Origin: Prevotella sp.
GTDB taxonomy: Bacteria; Bacteroidota; Bacteroidia; Bacteroidales; Bacteroidaceae
Length of the DNA: 54,869 nt
Reading direction: 5' to 3'
Assembly: GCA_017428055.1 (NCBI GenBank)
Contig: JAFRRN010000060.1
Span: 1-54,869 of the forward strand
Positions within the stretch are counted from its first letter, which is position 1, and each line of letters begins with the position of its first letter. A program made the position numbers and the translations under genes. Positions 27,642 through 34,825 of this stretch are shown piece by piece. The notes beneath the pieces are model-generated. The model did no database searches, was not told where the DNA came from, and worked only from the letters and a program-made list of their open reading frames with translations.

Positions 27642-28949
27642 ATGACAATGAGAAAAAACTTTGTTGAAGAACTCCGCTGGCGCGGAATGCTGGCACAGAT
27701 GATGCCAGGAACAGAAGAACTCCTGCAAAAGGAAATGGTCACAGCATACCTTGGAACAGACCCCACAGCCGACTCACTGCACATCGGACACCTCTGCGGC
27801 ATCATGATGCTCAGGCATCTGCAACGCTGCGGCCATAAACCCATCATCCTCGTCGGAGGCGCCACGGGCATGATTGGCGACCCCTCGGGCAAAAGCCAGG
27901 AGCGCAACCTCCTCAACAACGAGACACTCTACCACAACCAGGAGTGCATCAAGCGACAGGTTGCCAAGTTCCTCGATTTCGACTCCAATGAGGAGAATGC
28001 CGCCGAGATGGTGAACAACTACGACTGGATGAAAGACTTCACCTTCCTTGACTTCGCAAGGGAAGTGGGCAAACACATCACCGTCAACTACATGATGGCG
28101 AAAGACAGCGTACAGCAGCGGCTCAACGGCACTGCCCGCGACGGTCTCTCCTTTACTGAGTTCACCTATCAACTGCTGCAAGGCTATGACTTCCTGTACC
28201 TCTACCAGCACAAGGGCGTGAAGCTGCAACTGGGCGGCAACGACCAATGGGGCAACATGACGACCGGCACGGAACTGATCCGCCGCACATTGGGCAACGA
28301 GGTGGAGACATTCGCACTCACCTGCCCCCTCATCACCAAGAGCGACGGCAAGAAGTTTGGCAAGACCGAGAGCGGCAATATCTGGCTCGACCCCACCCGC
28401 ACCACTCCATACAAGTTCTACCAGTTCTGGCTCAACGTCAGCGACGACGATGCCGAAAGGTACATCAAGATATTCACCTCGTTAGAGAAAGACGTGATTG
28501 ACACCCTCGTGGAAGAGCATCGCCAAGACCCGGGACACCGCGTGTTGCAAAAGAGACTGGCAGAGGAGGTGACCGTCATGGTGCATTCGCAGGAGGCTCT
28601 CGACATGGCAAAGGAGGCATCGGGCATCCTCTTCGGCAAGGCAACGAAAGATGCCCTGGAGAGACTCGATGAACAGACGTTCCTCGACGTGTTCGACGGA
28701 GTACCTTATTACGAGTTGCCTAAAGACCAACTGGGGCAACCCGCCGTGGAACTCTTCACACGCGACGACGTGAAGGTGTTTGCCAGCAAGGGAGAGATGC
28801 GTAAGTTGGTGCAAGGCGGCGGCGTGTCGCTCAACAAGGAGAAACTCTCCACCTTTGACCGCATCGTCACCACAGACGACCTCATCGACGGGAAATACCT
28901 CCTCGTGCAGCGTGGCAAGAAGAATTATTACCTCGTTGCCGTCAAGTAA
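27642..28949 (+). CDS. tyrS: Tyrosyl-tRNA synthetase
   Basis: Charges tRNA-Tyr. About 435 residues from ATG 27642 (or ATG 27648). The class I signature appears as [14 protein letters not shown] (about 40-53), tyrosine-binding [13 protein letters not shown] and [12 protein letters not shown] follow, and the KMSKS loop is KFGKTESG. The C-terminal S4 RNA-binding domain has [21 protein letters not shown] further upstream (27606) opens the same frame but would add a basic segment absent from the family. Last protein gene of the metK run; tRNA-Gln follows. Confidence 0.96.
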   Translation: MTMRKNFVEELRWRGMLAQMMPGTEELLQKEMVTAYLGTDPTADSLHIGHLCGIMMLRHLQRCGHKPIILVGGATGMIGDPSGKSQERNLLNNETLYHNQECIKRQVAKFLDFDSNEENAAEMVNNYDWMKDFTFLDFAREVGKHITVNYMMAKDSVQQRLNGTARDGLSFTEFTYQLLQGYDFLYLYQHKGVKLQLGGNDQWGNMTTGTELIRRTLGNEVETFALTCPLITKSDGKKFGKTESGNIWLDPTRTTPYKFYQFWLNVSDDDAERYIKIFTSLEKDVIDTLVEEHRQDPGHRVLQKRLAEEVTVMVHSQEALDMAKEASGILFGKATKDALERLDEQTFLDVFDGVPYYELPKDQLGQPAVELFTRDDVKVFASKGEMRKLVQGGGVSLNKEKLSTFDRIVTTDDLIDGKYLLVQRGKKNYYLVAVK

Positions 28950-29026
28950 ACGTGAAAGGAAATGGGCTGACAAAAGAGGCAAATCACAAGAATATCCCAC
29001 AAATGCTGAAAAAAAAAGCCTTGGAA

Positions 29027-29058
29027 TTTGTGGAATTGCAATGAATTGATTAACTTTG
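29027..29058 (+). promoter_or_regulatory. Promoter for tRNA-Gln
   Basis: TTTG (29027-29030), 20 bases, TAACTTTG (29051-29058): exact match in both boxes and spacing, 9 bases before the tRNA 5' end. Confidence 0.8.
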
Positions 29059-29067
29059 CAGCCGCAT

Positions 29068-29138
29068 TGGGTGATGGTGTAACGGTAACACTACAGGTTT
29101 TGGTTCTGTCATTCCCGGTTCGAATCCGAGTCACCCAA
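29068..29138 (+). tRNA. tRNA-Gln (anticodon TTG)
   Basis: 71 bases. Acceptor stem TGGGTGA/TCACCCA, D stem GTGT/ACAC, anticodon stem ACAGG/TCTGT with loop TTTTGGT (anticodon TTG), T loop TTCGAAT, discriminator A. CCA not encoded. The first base is U, as is common for tRNA-Gln. Confidence 0.95.
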
Positions 29139-29144
29139 CAAGAG

Positions 29145-29182
29145 AAATCGTTAAGTTATTGGTAATCAATACTTAACGATTT
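29145..29182 (+). terminator. Hairpin terminator after tRNA-Gln
   Basis: A perfect 12-base stem AAATCGTTAAGT (29145-29156) and ACTTAACGATTT (29171-29182) with a 14-base loop, 7 bases after the tRNA and followed by TTCTTATAT. Confidence 0.7.
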
Positions 29183-29194
29183 TCTTATATCTTG

Positions 29195-29220
29195 ATTTGG
29201 CGCGTTTGGGTCAGCCAAAT
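29195..29220 (-). terminator. Small hairpin downstream of the WYL gene
   Basis: ATTTGGC (29195-29201) and GCCAAAT (29214-29220) form a perfect 7-base stem 26 bases beyond the stop of the minus-strand WYL gene. A terminator role is possible but unproven. Confidence 0.35.
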
Positions 29221-29245
29221 ATTTACCTTACCTAAACAGATAATT

Positions 29246-30181
29246 TCATTCTTGATACCGTCTCATGGCATCTATAAGCATGTCTTGTATCTGTTCGGCA
29301 AGCCAAGAGGGTGAGAGTACCTTGACGAGGCTACCACGGCTTAGGATGTGGTTTGCGAAGTCGCGTGTGGGGCGTAAGGCCAGTTCAAAGTCCACATAGC
29401 CTTCTCCCTGCCCTATTTCCTTTTGGCTCTTGTGCAGGGGAAGGTCGCGGAGATAATACCTTTCCTGGGCATATGCACGGACGACAACTTTCGATACAGG
29501 CGTGTTGTCATGTACGAGGACGCCATAATTCTTATCGAAATATTCCGAGGCGTTAAAGTCGGGATCTATCTCAAACCTCGTGCTTGTCAGTTCCATCGAT
29601 GCAATCCTGTCGAAAGAGAACATGATGAAGGGGCAAGATGGCTTCTCCTCCCTTTCCGTTAGTGAATGTGGACACCCTAACATATACCAACGCTTCTTGA
29701 ATAACTTGATGCAATAAGGCTCTATGGAGTGTTCCTTGGTTGTGTCGTCGCCATATTTCTTATAAAAGATTTTCACGCACAAGTTTTGCTTCATGGCTTG
29801 GATGGCGGTTTTTAGGAGTTCGCCCTCCACAGGTACGCTCTCCAAGAGGATCCTCTCTTGCAGGGATAGGCTCTCGCTGATGATGTTATCGACAGAGAGC
29901 GTGGACAACATCCAGGTCTGAATACTGTCTTCTCGCAGCACACGCTCGTTGCCGATGTAATATTTAAAGCCATTCTTGCGGTCGCATTCAATAAAGATGC
30001 CGAAGATGTCCTGAATGGCATCCTTGTGCCTACAAAATGTAGAACGGGAAAACTTGATGCCACCACTCATGTCTGTCTCCACCCATTTTTGGTTGATTTC
30101 AGCCAGCGAAATACCCCTTTTCGCCTGTAGGATGGTGTTCACCAACCAGATGTGCTCCTTGAAAAGTGTCGCCATTGTCAT
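29246..30181 (-). CDS. WYL-domain transcriptional regulator
   Basis: 311 residues (or 309 from the second Met). The N-terminal ~70 residues form a helix-turn-helix-like region (SLAEINQKWVETDMSGGIKFSRSTFCRHKDAI). The WYL ligand-sensing domain spans about 125-220, with VKIFYKKYGDDTTKEHSIEP and the signature KKRWYMLG, and a WCX-like C-terminal extension follows. WYL proteins bind nucleic acid or nucleotide ligands and often control defence or stress genes. Here it is last in a minus-strand series after cysS and a phosphate-binding-like lipoprotein (24-base gap), so its target is not obvious. Confidence 0.88.
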   Translation of the reverse strand: MTMATLFKEHIWLVNTILQAKRGISLAEINQKWVETDMSGGIKFSRSTFCRHKDAIQDIFGIFIECDRKNGFKYYIGNERVLREDSIQTWMLSTLSVDNIISESLSLQERILLESVPVEGELLKTAIQAMKQNLCVKIFYKKYGDDTTKEHSIEPYCIKLFKKRWYMLGCPHSLTEREEKPSCPFIMFSFDRIASMELTSTRFEIDPDFNASEYFDKNYGVLVHDNTPVSKVVVRAYAQERYYLRDLPLHKSQKEIGQGEGYVDFELALRPTRDFANHILSRGSLVKVLSPSWLAEQIQDMLIDAMRRYQE

Positions 30182-30205
30182 GTGAATAGTTTGTCGTTAT
30201 GCTGA

Positions 30206-31195
30206 TTAATGGATGATATATCCACTCTCCTTCACGATGTCGTTGTGTTGCCCCGTTACCAGTTGATAGAATAATTGATAGGCAACATTTGACTTATCGA
30301 TGTCGGCACGGACGCTCGCCATTACCTCTGTCACGTATGGATAAGAATTATCTTCAATGGTTTCCTTGGTGGGCATCACACCATTCACGCCGATTAACTG
30401 CACACGGGGGTCATTGATAATGGTATCAAAATAGTAGAATGGTGTATAGGCGATGCCGTTTTCATCAAGGACGATGGAATCGTAGGGTGATACCATGAGA
30501 ATGCCCAACATTTCTGGCCAGTCAATCATCTTCAAGCCTGCCATCACAATAGTTTCCATTTTCTCTTGGCTACCAGAATTTTTGTTGCGGATGTAAGGGC
30601 TGATGGTGGCATCGTTGCCTCCCACGTCTTTCCAATTGCGGATTTCGCCCGTGTAAATTCTCTGGATTTGATCAATGGCGAGGTTACGAACGGGATTTTT
30701 AGGATTGACGATGAACACGAATGCGTCCTTTGCCACGGGGTAAGACAAAAGGGCGACACCTTTCTCATTGGCATATTGCTGTTCATCTCGGCTGATGCCG
30801 CGGGCGGTGATGATAATGTCATTGTCACCATCTATCAAACTGACAAAGGATTGATGCGTATTCCTATTTTGAAGAATGCGCGAAAGTTTGTTAATATCAT
30901 CTTGGGACAAGTCTTTATATGTGGGAAAGAATCCCTGAGAAAAAAACAAAATAGATAAAGGTGAAGCAGACCATTTACCATCTATGCCAAGCAGTCGGCA
31001 CATCAGCAAATTACGCAAAGGTTGTGTGGAATCTGACCCGTCCATTATAGGGGCATTAGAAAGCGTCATCGTGGTTGTTGCCGTTGGTTTTTCCAACTCA
31101 CCCACAATGGGGGGTTTAGATTCTTCATTGTCATCATTTCCACATGAAGCAAGCAACACAATAGCCGTAAATAATAAAGTAATGTGTTTCATCAT
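30206..31195 (-). CDS. PstS-like phosphate-binding lipoprotein
   Basis: 329 residues. The lipoprotein signal peptide ends in the lipobox LLASC, with C18 the lipidated residue, followed by an acidic linker. The periplasmic binding fold shows MDGSDSTQPLR (ligand-loop region), QIQRIYTGEIRNWKDVGG and KNSGSQEKMETI, all typical of PBP-like/PstS proteins. No pstCAB, phoU or phosphate sensor is near. It lies 27 bases after cysS and 24 bases before a WYL regulator. The DGSDSTQP loop differs from canonical PstS, so phosphate specificity is uncertain. Confidence 0.85.
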   Translation of the reverse strand: MMKHITLLFTAIVLLASCGNDDNEESKPPIVGELEKPTATTTMTLSNAPIMDGSDSTQPLRNLLMCRLLGIDGKWSASPLSILFFSQGFFPTYKDLSQDDINKLSRILQNRNTHQSFVSLIDGDNDIIITARGISRDEQQYANEKGVALLSYPVAKDAFVFIVNPKNPVRNLAIDQIQRIYTGEIRNWKDVGGNDATISPYIRNKNSGSQEKMETIVMAGLKMIDWPEMLGILMVSPYDSIVLDENGIAYTPFYYFDTIINDPRVQLIGVNGVMPTKETIEDNSYPYVTEVMASVRADIDKSNVAYQLFYQLVTGQHNDIVKESGYIIH

Positions 31196-31222
31196 CGTCT
31201 TGTCCTATCGTTTTCGTCCCTT

Positions 31223-32713
31223 TTACTTATTCAATTTCCACGTCGCCCCATCCTTGGTGTCCTTCACCTCAAAGCCTAAAGCGGCAAGTTCGTTGCGGAT
31301 GAGGTCGCTGGTCGCCCAGTCCTTGGCGGCTTTCGCCTTGGCGCGAAGGTCAAGAACCATGTCCACCACCTTACCGAATGCCTCTTCCCGTGCATCATTG
31401 TTGGCTCCCTTGTCATCTCTTAGACCCAATAAGTCTTCTGTGAAGAGGTGCATCACGTCGGAGAGTTCCTTCAAGCAATCGGCGCAGATTGTGGCTTTGC
31501 GGTCAACGAGGGCATTCACTACATGGCAAGCCTCAAAGAGATAACTGATGACGAGTTGCGTCATCAAGTCATCGTTCATGGCATCATAGCAGCGTTGGCG
31601 CAATTCCTTGACAAACTTTTCCGTGGCGGCATCACATTTGTCGCTGACTGGTACACGTTTCAAATTGGTCAATCCATCAAACAAACGTTCCAATCCCTTT
31701 TGGCTTGCCAACAAGGCATCATTGGAGAAGTCAACCGTCGAGCGATAGTGGGCCGAGAGGATGAAGAAGCGGATAGTCATAGGCGAGAACGCCTGTGTGA
31801 GGTTTTCATTCTTCCCGGTGAAGAATTGTTCGAGCGTGATGAAGTTGCCGAGACTCTTTCCCATCTTCTGTCCGTTGATGGTGATCATGTTGTTGTGCAT
31901 CCAGTATTTCACCATCTGGTTGCCTTGCGACGCTACCGCTTGCGCGATTTCGCATTCATGATGCGGAAACACAAGGTCCATGCCGCCACCATGAATGTCG
32001 AAATGGTTGCCAAGATACTTCCTTCCCATCGCCGTGCATTCACAATGCCAGCCTGGGAAGCCGTCGCTCCACGGCGATGGCCAGCGCATGATATGCTCGG
32101 CAGAGGCTTTCTTCCACAAGGCGAAGTCGGCTTGGTTGCGTTTCTCACCCACGCCGGCGAGTGTGCGGCTCTCGTCCTTGATGTTCTCCAAGGAGCGTCC
32201 GCTCAAGATTCCATACTTATGTTTCTCATTATAAGCCTCGATGTCGAAATAGATGGAGCCGTTGCTCTCGTATGCAAAGCCGTTGGCAAGGATTTCCTTC
32301 ACCAGTTCCTCCTGCTCAATGATATGCCCCGTGGCGTGTGGCTCGATGCTGGGTCGGAGACATCCGAGTGCGTCCATGGCGGCATGGTAGCGGTTGGTAT
32401 AGTATTGCGCAATCTCCATCGGCTCCAATTGTTCGAGCCTTGCCTTCTTCTCAATCTTGTCGTCGCCCTCGTCGGCATCATGCTCCAAGTGGCCTACATC
32501 TGTGATGTTGCGCACATATCTCACTTTGTAACCGAGATGCTGCAAGTAACGGAAGAGGATGTCAAACGTGATAGCGGGTCTTGCATGACCCAAGTGTGGG
32601 TCTCCATAGACAGTAGGACCACAAACATACATGCCCACATGAGGGGCGTTGATGGGTTCAAATCGCTCTTTCTGCCTACTTAGGGTATTGTAAATCAATA
32701 ATGTTTGTTTCAT
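31223..32713 (-). CDS. cysS: Cysteinyl-tRNA synthetase
   Basis: Charges tRNA-Cys. About 496 residues from [14 protein letters not shown]. Contains the zinc ligand region [19 protein letters not shown], with HLGH in place of HIGH; the second zinc segment [10 protein letters not shown] and [18 protein letters not shown]; and KMGKSLGN as the KMSKS loop. The C-terminal DALR-type domain ends GATWKLNK. In-frame ATGs at 32719 and 32746 are less consistent with the family; a -7 box at 32756-32763 leaves a leader of about 40 bases. Head of the cysS-lipoprotein-WYL cluster. Confidence 0.96.
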   Translation of the reverse strand: MKQTLLIYNTLSRQKERFEPINAPHVGMYVCGPTVYGDPHLGHARPAITFDILFRYLQHLGYKVRYVRNITDVGHLEHDADEGDDKIEKKARLEQLEPMEIAQYYTNRYHAAMDALGCLRPSIEPHATGHIIEQEELVKEILANGFAYESNGSIYFDIEAYNEKHKYGILSGRSLENIKDESRTLAGVGEKRNQADFALWKKASAEHIMRWPSPWSDGFPGWHCECTAMGRKYLGNHFDIHGGGMDLVFPHHECEIAQAVASQGNQMVKYWMHNNMITINGQKMGKSLGNFITLEQFFTGKNENLTQAFSPMTIRFFILSAHYRSTVDFSNDALLASQKGLERLFDGLTNLKRVPVSDKCDAATEKFVKELRQRCYDAMNDDLMTQLVISYLFEACHVVNALVDRKATICADCLKELSDVMHLFTEDLLGLRDDKGANNDAREEAFGKVVDMVLDLRAKAKAAKDWATSDLIRNELAALGFEVKDTKDGATWKLNK

Positions 32714-32755
32714 CTTCATATCGTTTATCAATTGTAAATCATACATTTATTGGTG

Positions 32756-32763
32756 CAAAGGTA
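32756..32763 (-). promoter_or_regulatory. Promoter -7 box for cysS
   Basis: Reads TACCTTTG on the minus strand. It is the mirror copy of the plus-strand box at 32786-32793 within a 12-base inverted repeat. Confidence 0.65.
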
Positions 32764-32785
32764 ATGTTTTTTTAAGAAAAAACCG

Positions 32786-32793
32786 TACCTTTG
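32786..32793 (+). promoter_or_regulatory. Promoter -7 box for the CoA-transferase gene
   Basis: TACCTTTG on the plus strand. TACCTTTGCACC (32786-32797) is the exact reverse complement of 32752-32763. The predicted leader of about 148 bases contains the octamer palindrome element. Confidence 0.65.
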
Positions 32794-32826
32794 CACCGAA
32801 ATTCAGATAACATACATAACTTTATG

Positions 32827-32934
32827 GAATTCAGGAGTTACAAGGAGTTCAAGAGTTCATGAGTTCGGACATTAGCCTTTTTCCGTTGGAGGAGTATTGT
32901 CTGAACTCCTGAACTACTAAACTCCCGAACTCCC
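32827..32934. repeat. Octamer palindrome element, copy A (5' leader)
   Basis: Left arm: five words on the theme GAGTTCAG (8 bases each, the second lengthened to 10) at 32827-32868. Core about 32869-32900, beginning ACATTAGC. Right arm: four inverse words (CTGAACTC, CTGAACTA, CTAAACTC, CCGAACTC) at exact 8-base period, 32901-32932. Homologous to the element inside miaB at 46637-46735. Ends 13 bases before the CoA-transferase ATG. Confidence 0.85.
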
Positions 32935-32947
32935 AAAAAAGAATAAT

Positions 32948-34459
32948 ATGGCTTATAGAAGAATTACGGCACTTGAGGCTGCCGAAATGATTAACGACGG
33001 CGATATGATGGCGCTGTCAGGTTTTACTCCTAACGCCAATCCCAAGGCAATCTTCCGTGAACTTTCCAAGCGGGCAATCCGCCTCCACGAACAGGGCATA
33101 CCCTTCCAGGTGGGTGTGTTGACGGGCGCATCAAGCTGCCAGAGTGTCGAGGGCGACATGGCTGCCGCCAAGGCATTGAAGTTTCGCGCACCGTTCTCCA
33201 CCAACAAAGACTTCCGTACCCATACCAATCTGGGCGAGGTAGACTATGAAGACATGCACCTCGGTCACATGGCGGAGCGTTTGCGCCGTGGCTTCTATGG
33301 CGAGGTGGACTGGGCTGTAGTCGAGGTGAGCGACATGGAAGAGGGCGAAAACGAATGCAAGGCATTCCTCACTTCCGCTGGCGGCATCGTGACAACCATT
33401 GTTCGTTTGGCAAAGAAGATCATCATTGAGCGTAATTCATTCCACAATCCCAATTCAAGATATTTGCACGACACGTGGGAACCACGCGAGGTATGGGAAG
33501 ACCGCGAGGTGATGGACATCCACTCTCCCTACGACCGCATCGGCAAGGACTATGTGTCTATCGACCCGAAAAAGATCGTCGGGGTCATCGAGAGCAATAT
33601 CCCCGAAGAGGCCCGTGCCTTCAAGGAACCCGACGAGGAGATCATGAGCATCGGTCATCACGTGGCAGAACTCCTTGCCAACGACATGAAAGTGGGGCGC
33701 ATACCCAAGCAGTTCCTTCCCATCCAGAGTGGTGTAGGCACGACGGGCAACGCCGTATTGAAAGCTTTGGGTACAAGTAAGCTCATCCCACGGTTCAACG
33801 TCTATTCAGAAGTGGTGCAAGACGCAGCAGTCAATTACATGTTGGAAGGACGTATCGGATATGCCTCGGCTACCGCCATGACCGTCACCAACGAGGCTTT
33901 ACAGATGGTCTACCAAAACATGGACTATTTCTCCAAGCACCTCACTATCCGCCAGAGTGAGATTGCCAACTCCCCAGAGGTGATCCGACGCCTTGGTGTC
34001 ATTGCCATCAACACCCCACTTGAATGCGACCTCTATGGCAACGAGAACTCATCCCACGTATGTGGGTCGGCCTTGATGAACGGCATCGGCGGCTCGTGCG
34101 ACTATGAACGCAATGGCTACATTTCCATTTTCACCACTCCATCAACGGCAAAAGGCGGTAAGATCTCCGCCATCGTCCCGATGTGTTGCCATGTAGACTC
34201 CACCGAACATGACGTGGACATCATCGTGACAGAACAAGGTGTGGCTGACCTGCGTGGTAAGGGACCCGTGCGACGTGCTTGGGAAGTGATTGAAAACTGC
34301 GCCCATCCCGACTACAAACCCCTGCTCCGCGACTATCTCAACCATATCGCCCCGATGGGACATGAGCCGCAACACATGCGGGCAGCCCTTGCCTTCCACG
34401 ACACATACCTCCGCAAGGGCGACATGCGACTGACAGACTTCAGCGAATACCTCAAATAA
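32948..34459 (+). CDS. Acetyl-CoA hydrolase/transferase family protein (succinyl-CoA:acetate CoA-transferase type)
   Basis: 503 residues, cytosolic. Moves CoA between acyl groups, probably succinyl-CoA and acetate; in Bacteroidota this connects the succinate/propionate branch to acetate release. Shows the class I CoA-transferase layout: N-terminal MMALSGFTPNANPKAIF, VGVLTGASS, mid-region QSGVGTTGNAVLKAL, FNVYSEVVQD where the Glu is the expected catalytic residue, and IIVTEQGVADLRGKGP with a C-terminal MGHEPQ segment. Length is standard. The leader carries the octamer palindrome, and a heptamer palindrome follows the stop. Confidence 0.93.
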   Translation: MAYRRITALEAAEMINDGDMMALSGFTPNANPKAIFRELSKRAIRLHEQGIPFQVGVLTGASSCQSVEGDMAAAKALKFRAPFSTNKDFRTHTNLGEVDYEDMHLGHMAERLRRGFYGEVDWAVVEVSDMEEGENECKAFLTSAGGIVTTIVRLAKKIIIERNSFHNPNSRYLHDTWEPREVWEDREVMDIHSPYDRIGKDYVSIDPKKIVGVIESNIPEEARAFKEPDEEIMSIGHHVAELLANDMKVGRIPKQFLPIQSGVGTTGNAVLKALGTSKLIPRFNVYSEVVQDAAVNYMLEGRIGYASATAMTVTNEALQMVYQNMDYFSKHLTIRQSEIANSPEVIRRLGVIAINTPLECDLYGNENSSHVCGSALMNGIGGSCDYERNGYISIFTTPSTAKGGKISAIVPMCCHVDSTEHDVDIIVTEQGVADLRGKGPVRRAWEVIENCAHPDYKPLLRDYLNHIAPMGHEPQHMRAALAFHDTYLRKGDMRLTDFSEYLK

Positions 34460-34462
34460 TAG

Positions 34463-34543
34463 TTCATCCTTCAAAATTCATAGTTCATAGTCTTCGCCAT
34501 TGGCCTGCTTCTGCGCAGCCAACTATGAACTATGGATTATGAA
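34463..34543. repeat. Heptamer word palindrome after the CoA-transferase gene
   Basis: Left arm words TTCATCC, TTCAAAA, TTCATAG, TTCATAG at exact 7-base period (34463-34490). Right arm words CTATGAA, CTATGGA, TTATGAA (34523-34543). The inner arms pair perfectly over 13 bases (CATAGTTCATAGT). The core contains CTGCGCAG. Begins 4 bases after the stop codon; may serve as a terminator. Confidence 0.75.
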
Positions 34544-34825
34544 CTTATATAACATTTGCGATAACTCAAATAGTAAAAGGGATGCGCCCAAACTTAACAC
34601 ATCCCATCGTTAATCTAAATATTATTACGGTCACAATTAACCATTACACAGCATCATATTATAATCCCTCTTTTTGATAAAGACATTTTCCTTTTCTGTA
34701 ATGATTTGGAGAAAGTCATAATACTGTCAAAAGCTAATTTGTAGTCCTATCACGTCTGGCAAAAGGCTTTTACATCAGAAAAAGATGAAGGCAAAGCGAC
34801 CTCATAACGCGATAACCAAATGGGG
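34544..34825. other. AT-rich gap between convergent genes
   Basis: About 280 bases between the heptamer palindrome and the stop of the sensor/regulator gene. I see no gene, promoter box with spacing, or clear hairpin here. Confidence 0.4.

Noticed and set aside
31448-32683. Long open frame antisense to cysS
   Set aside because: It is a shadow of the well-supported cysS gene with no family resemblance.
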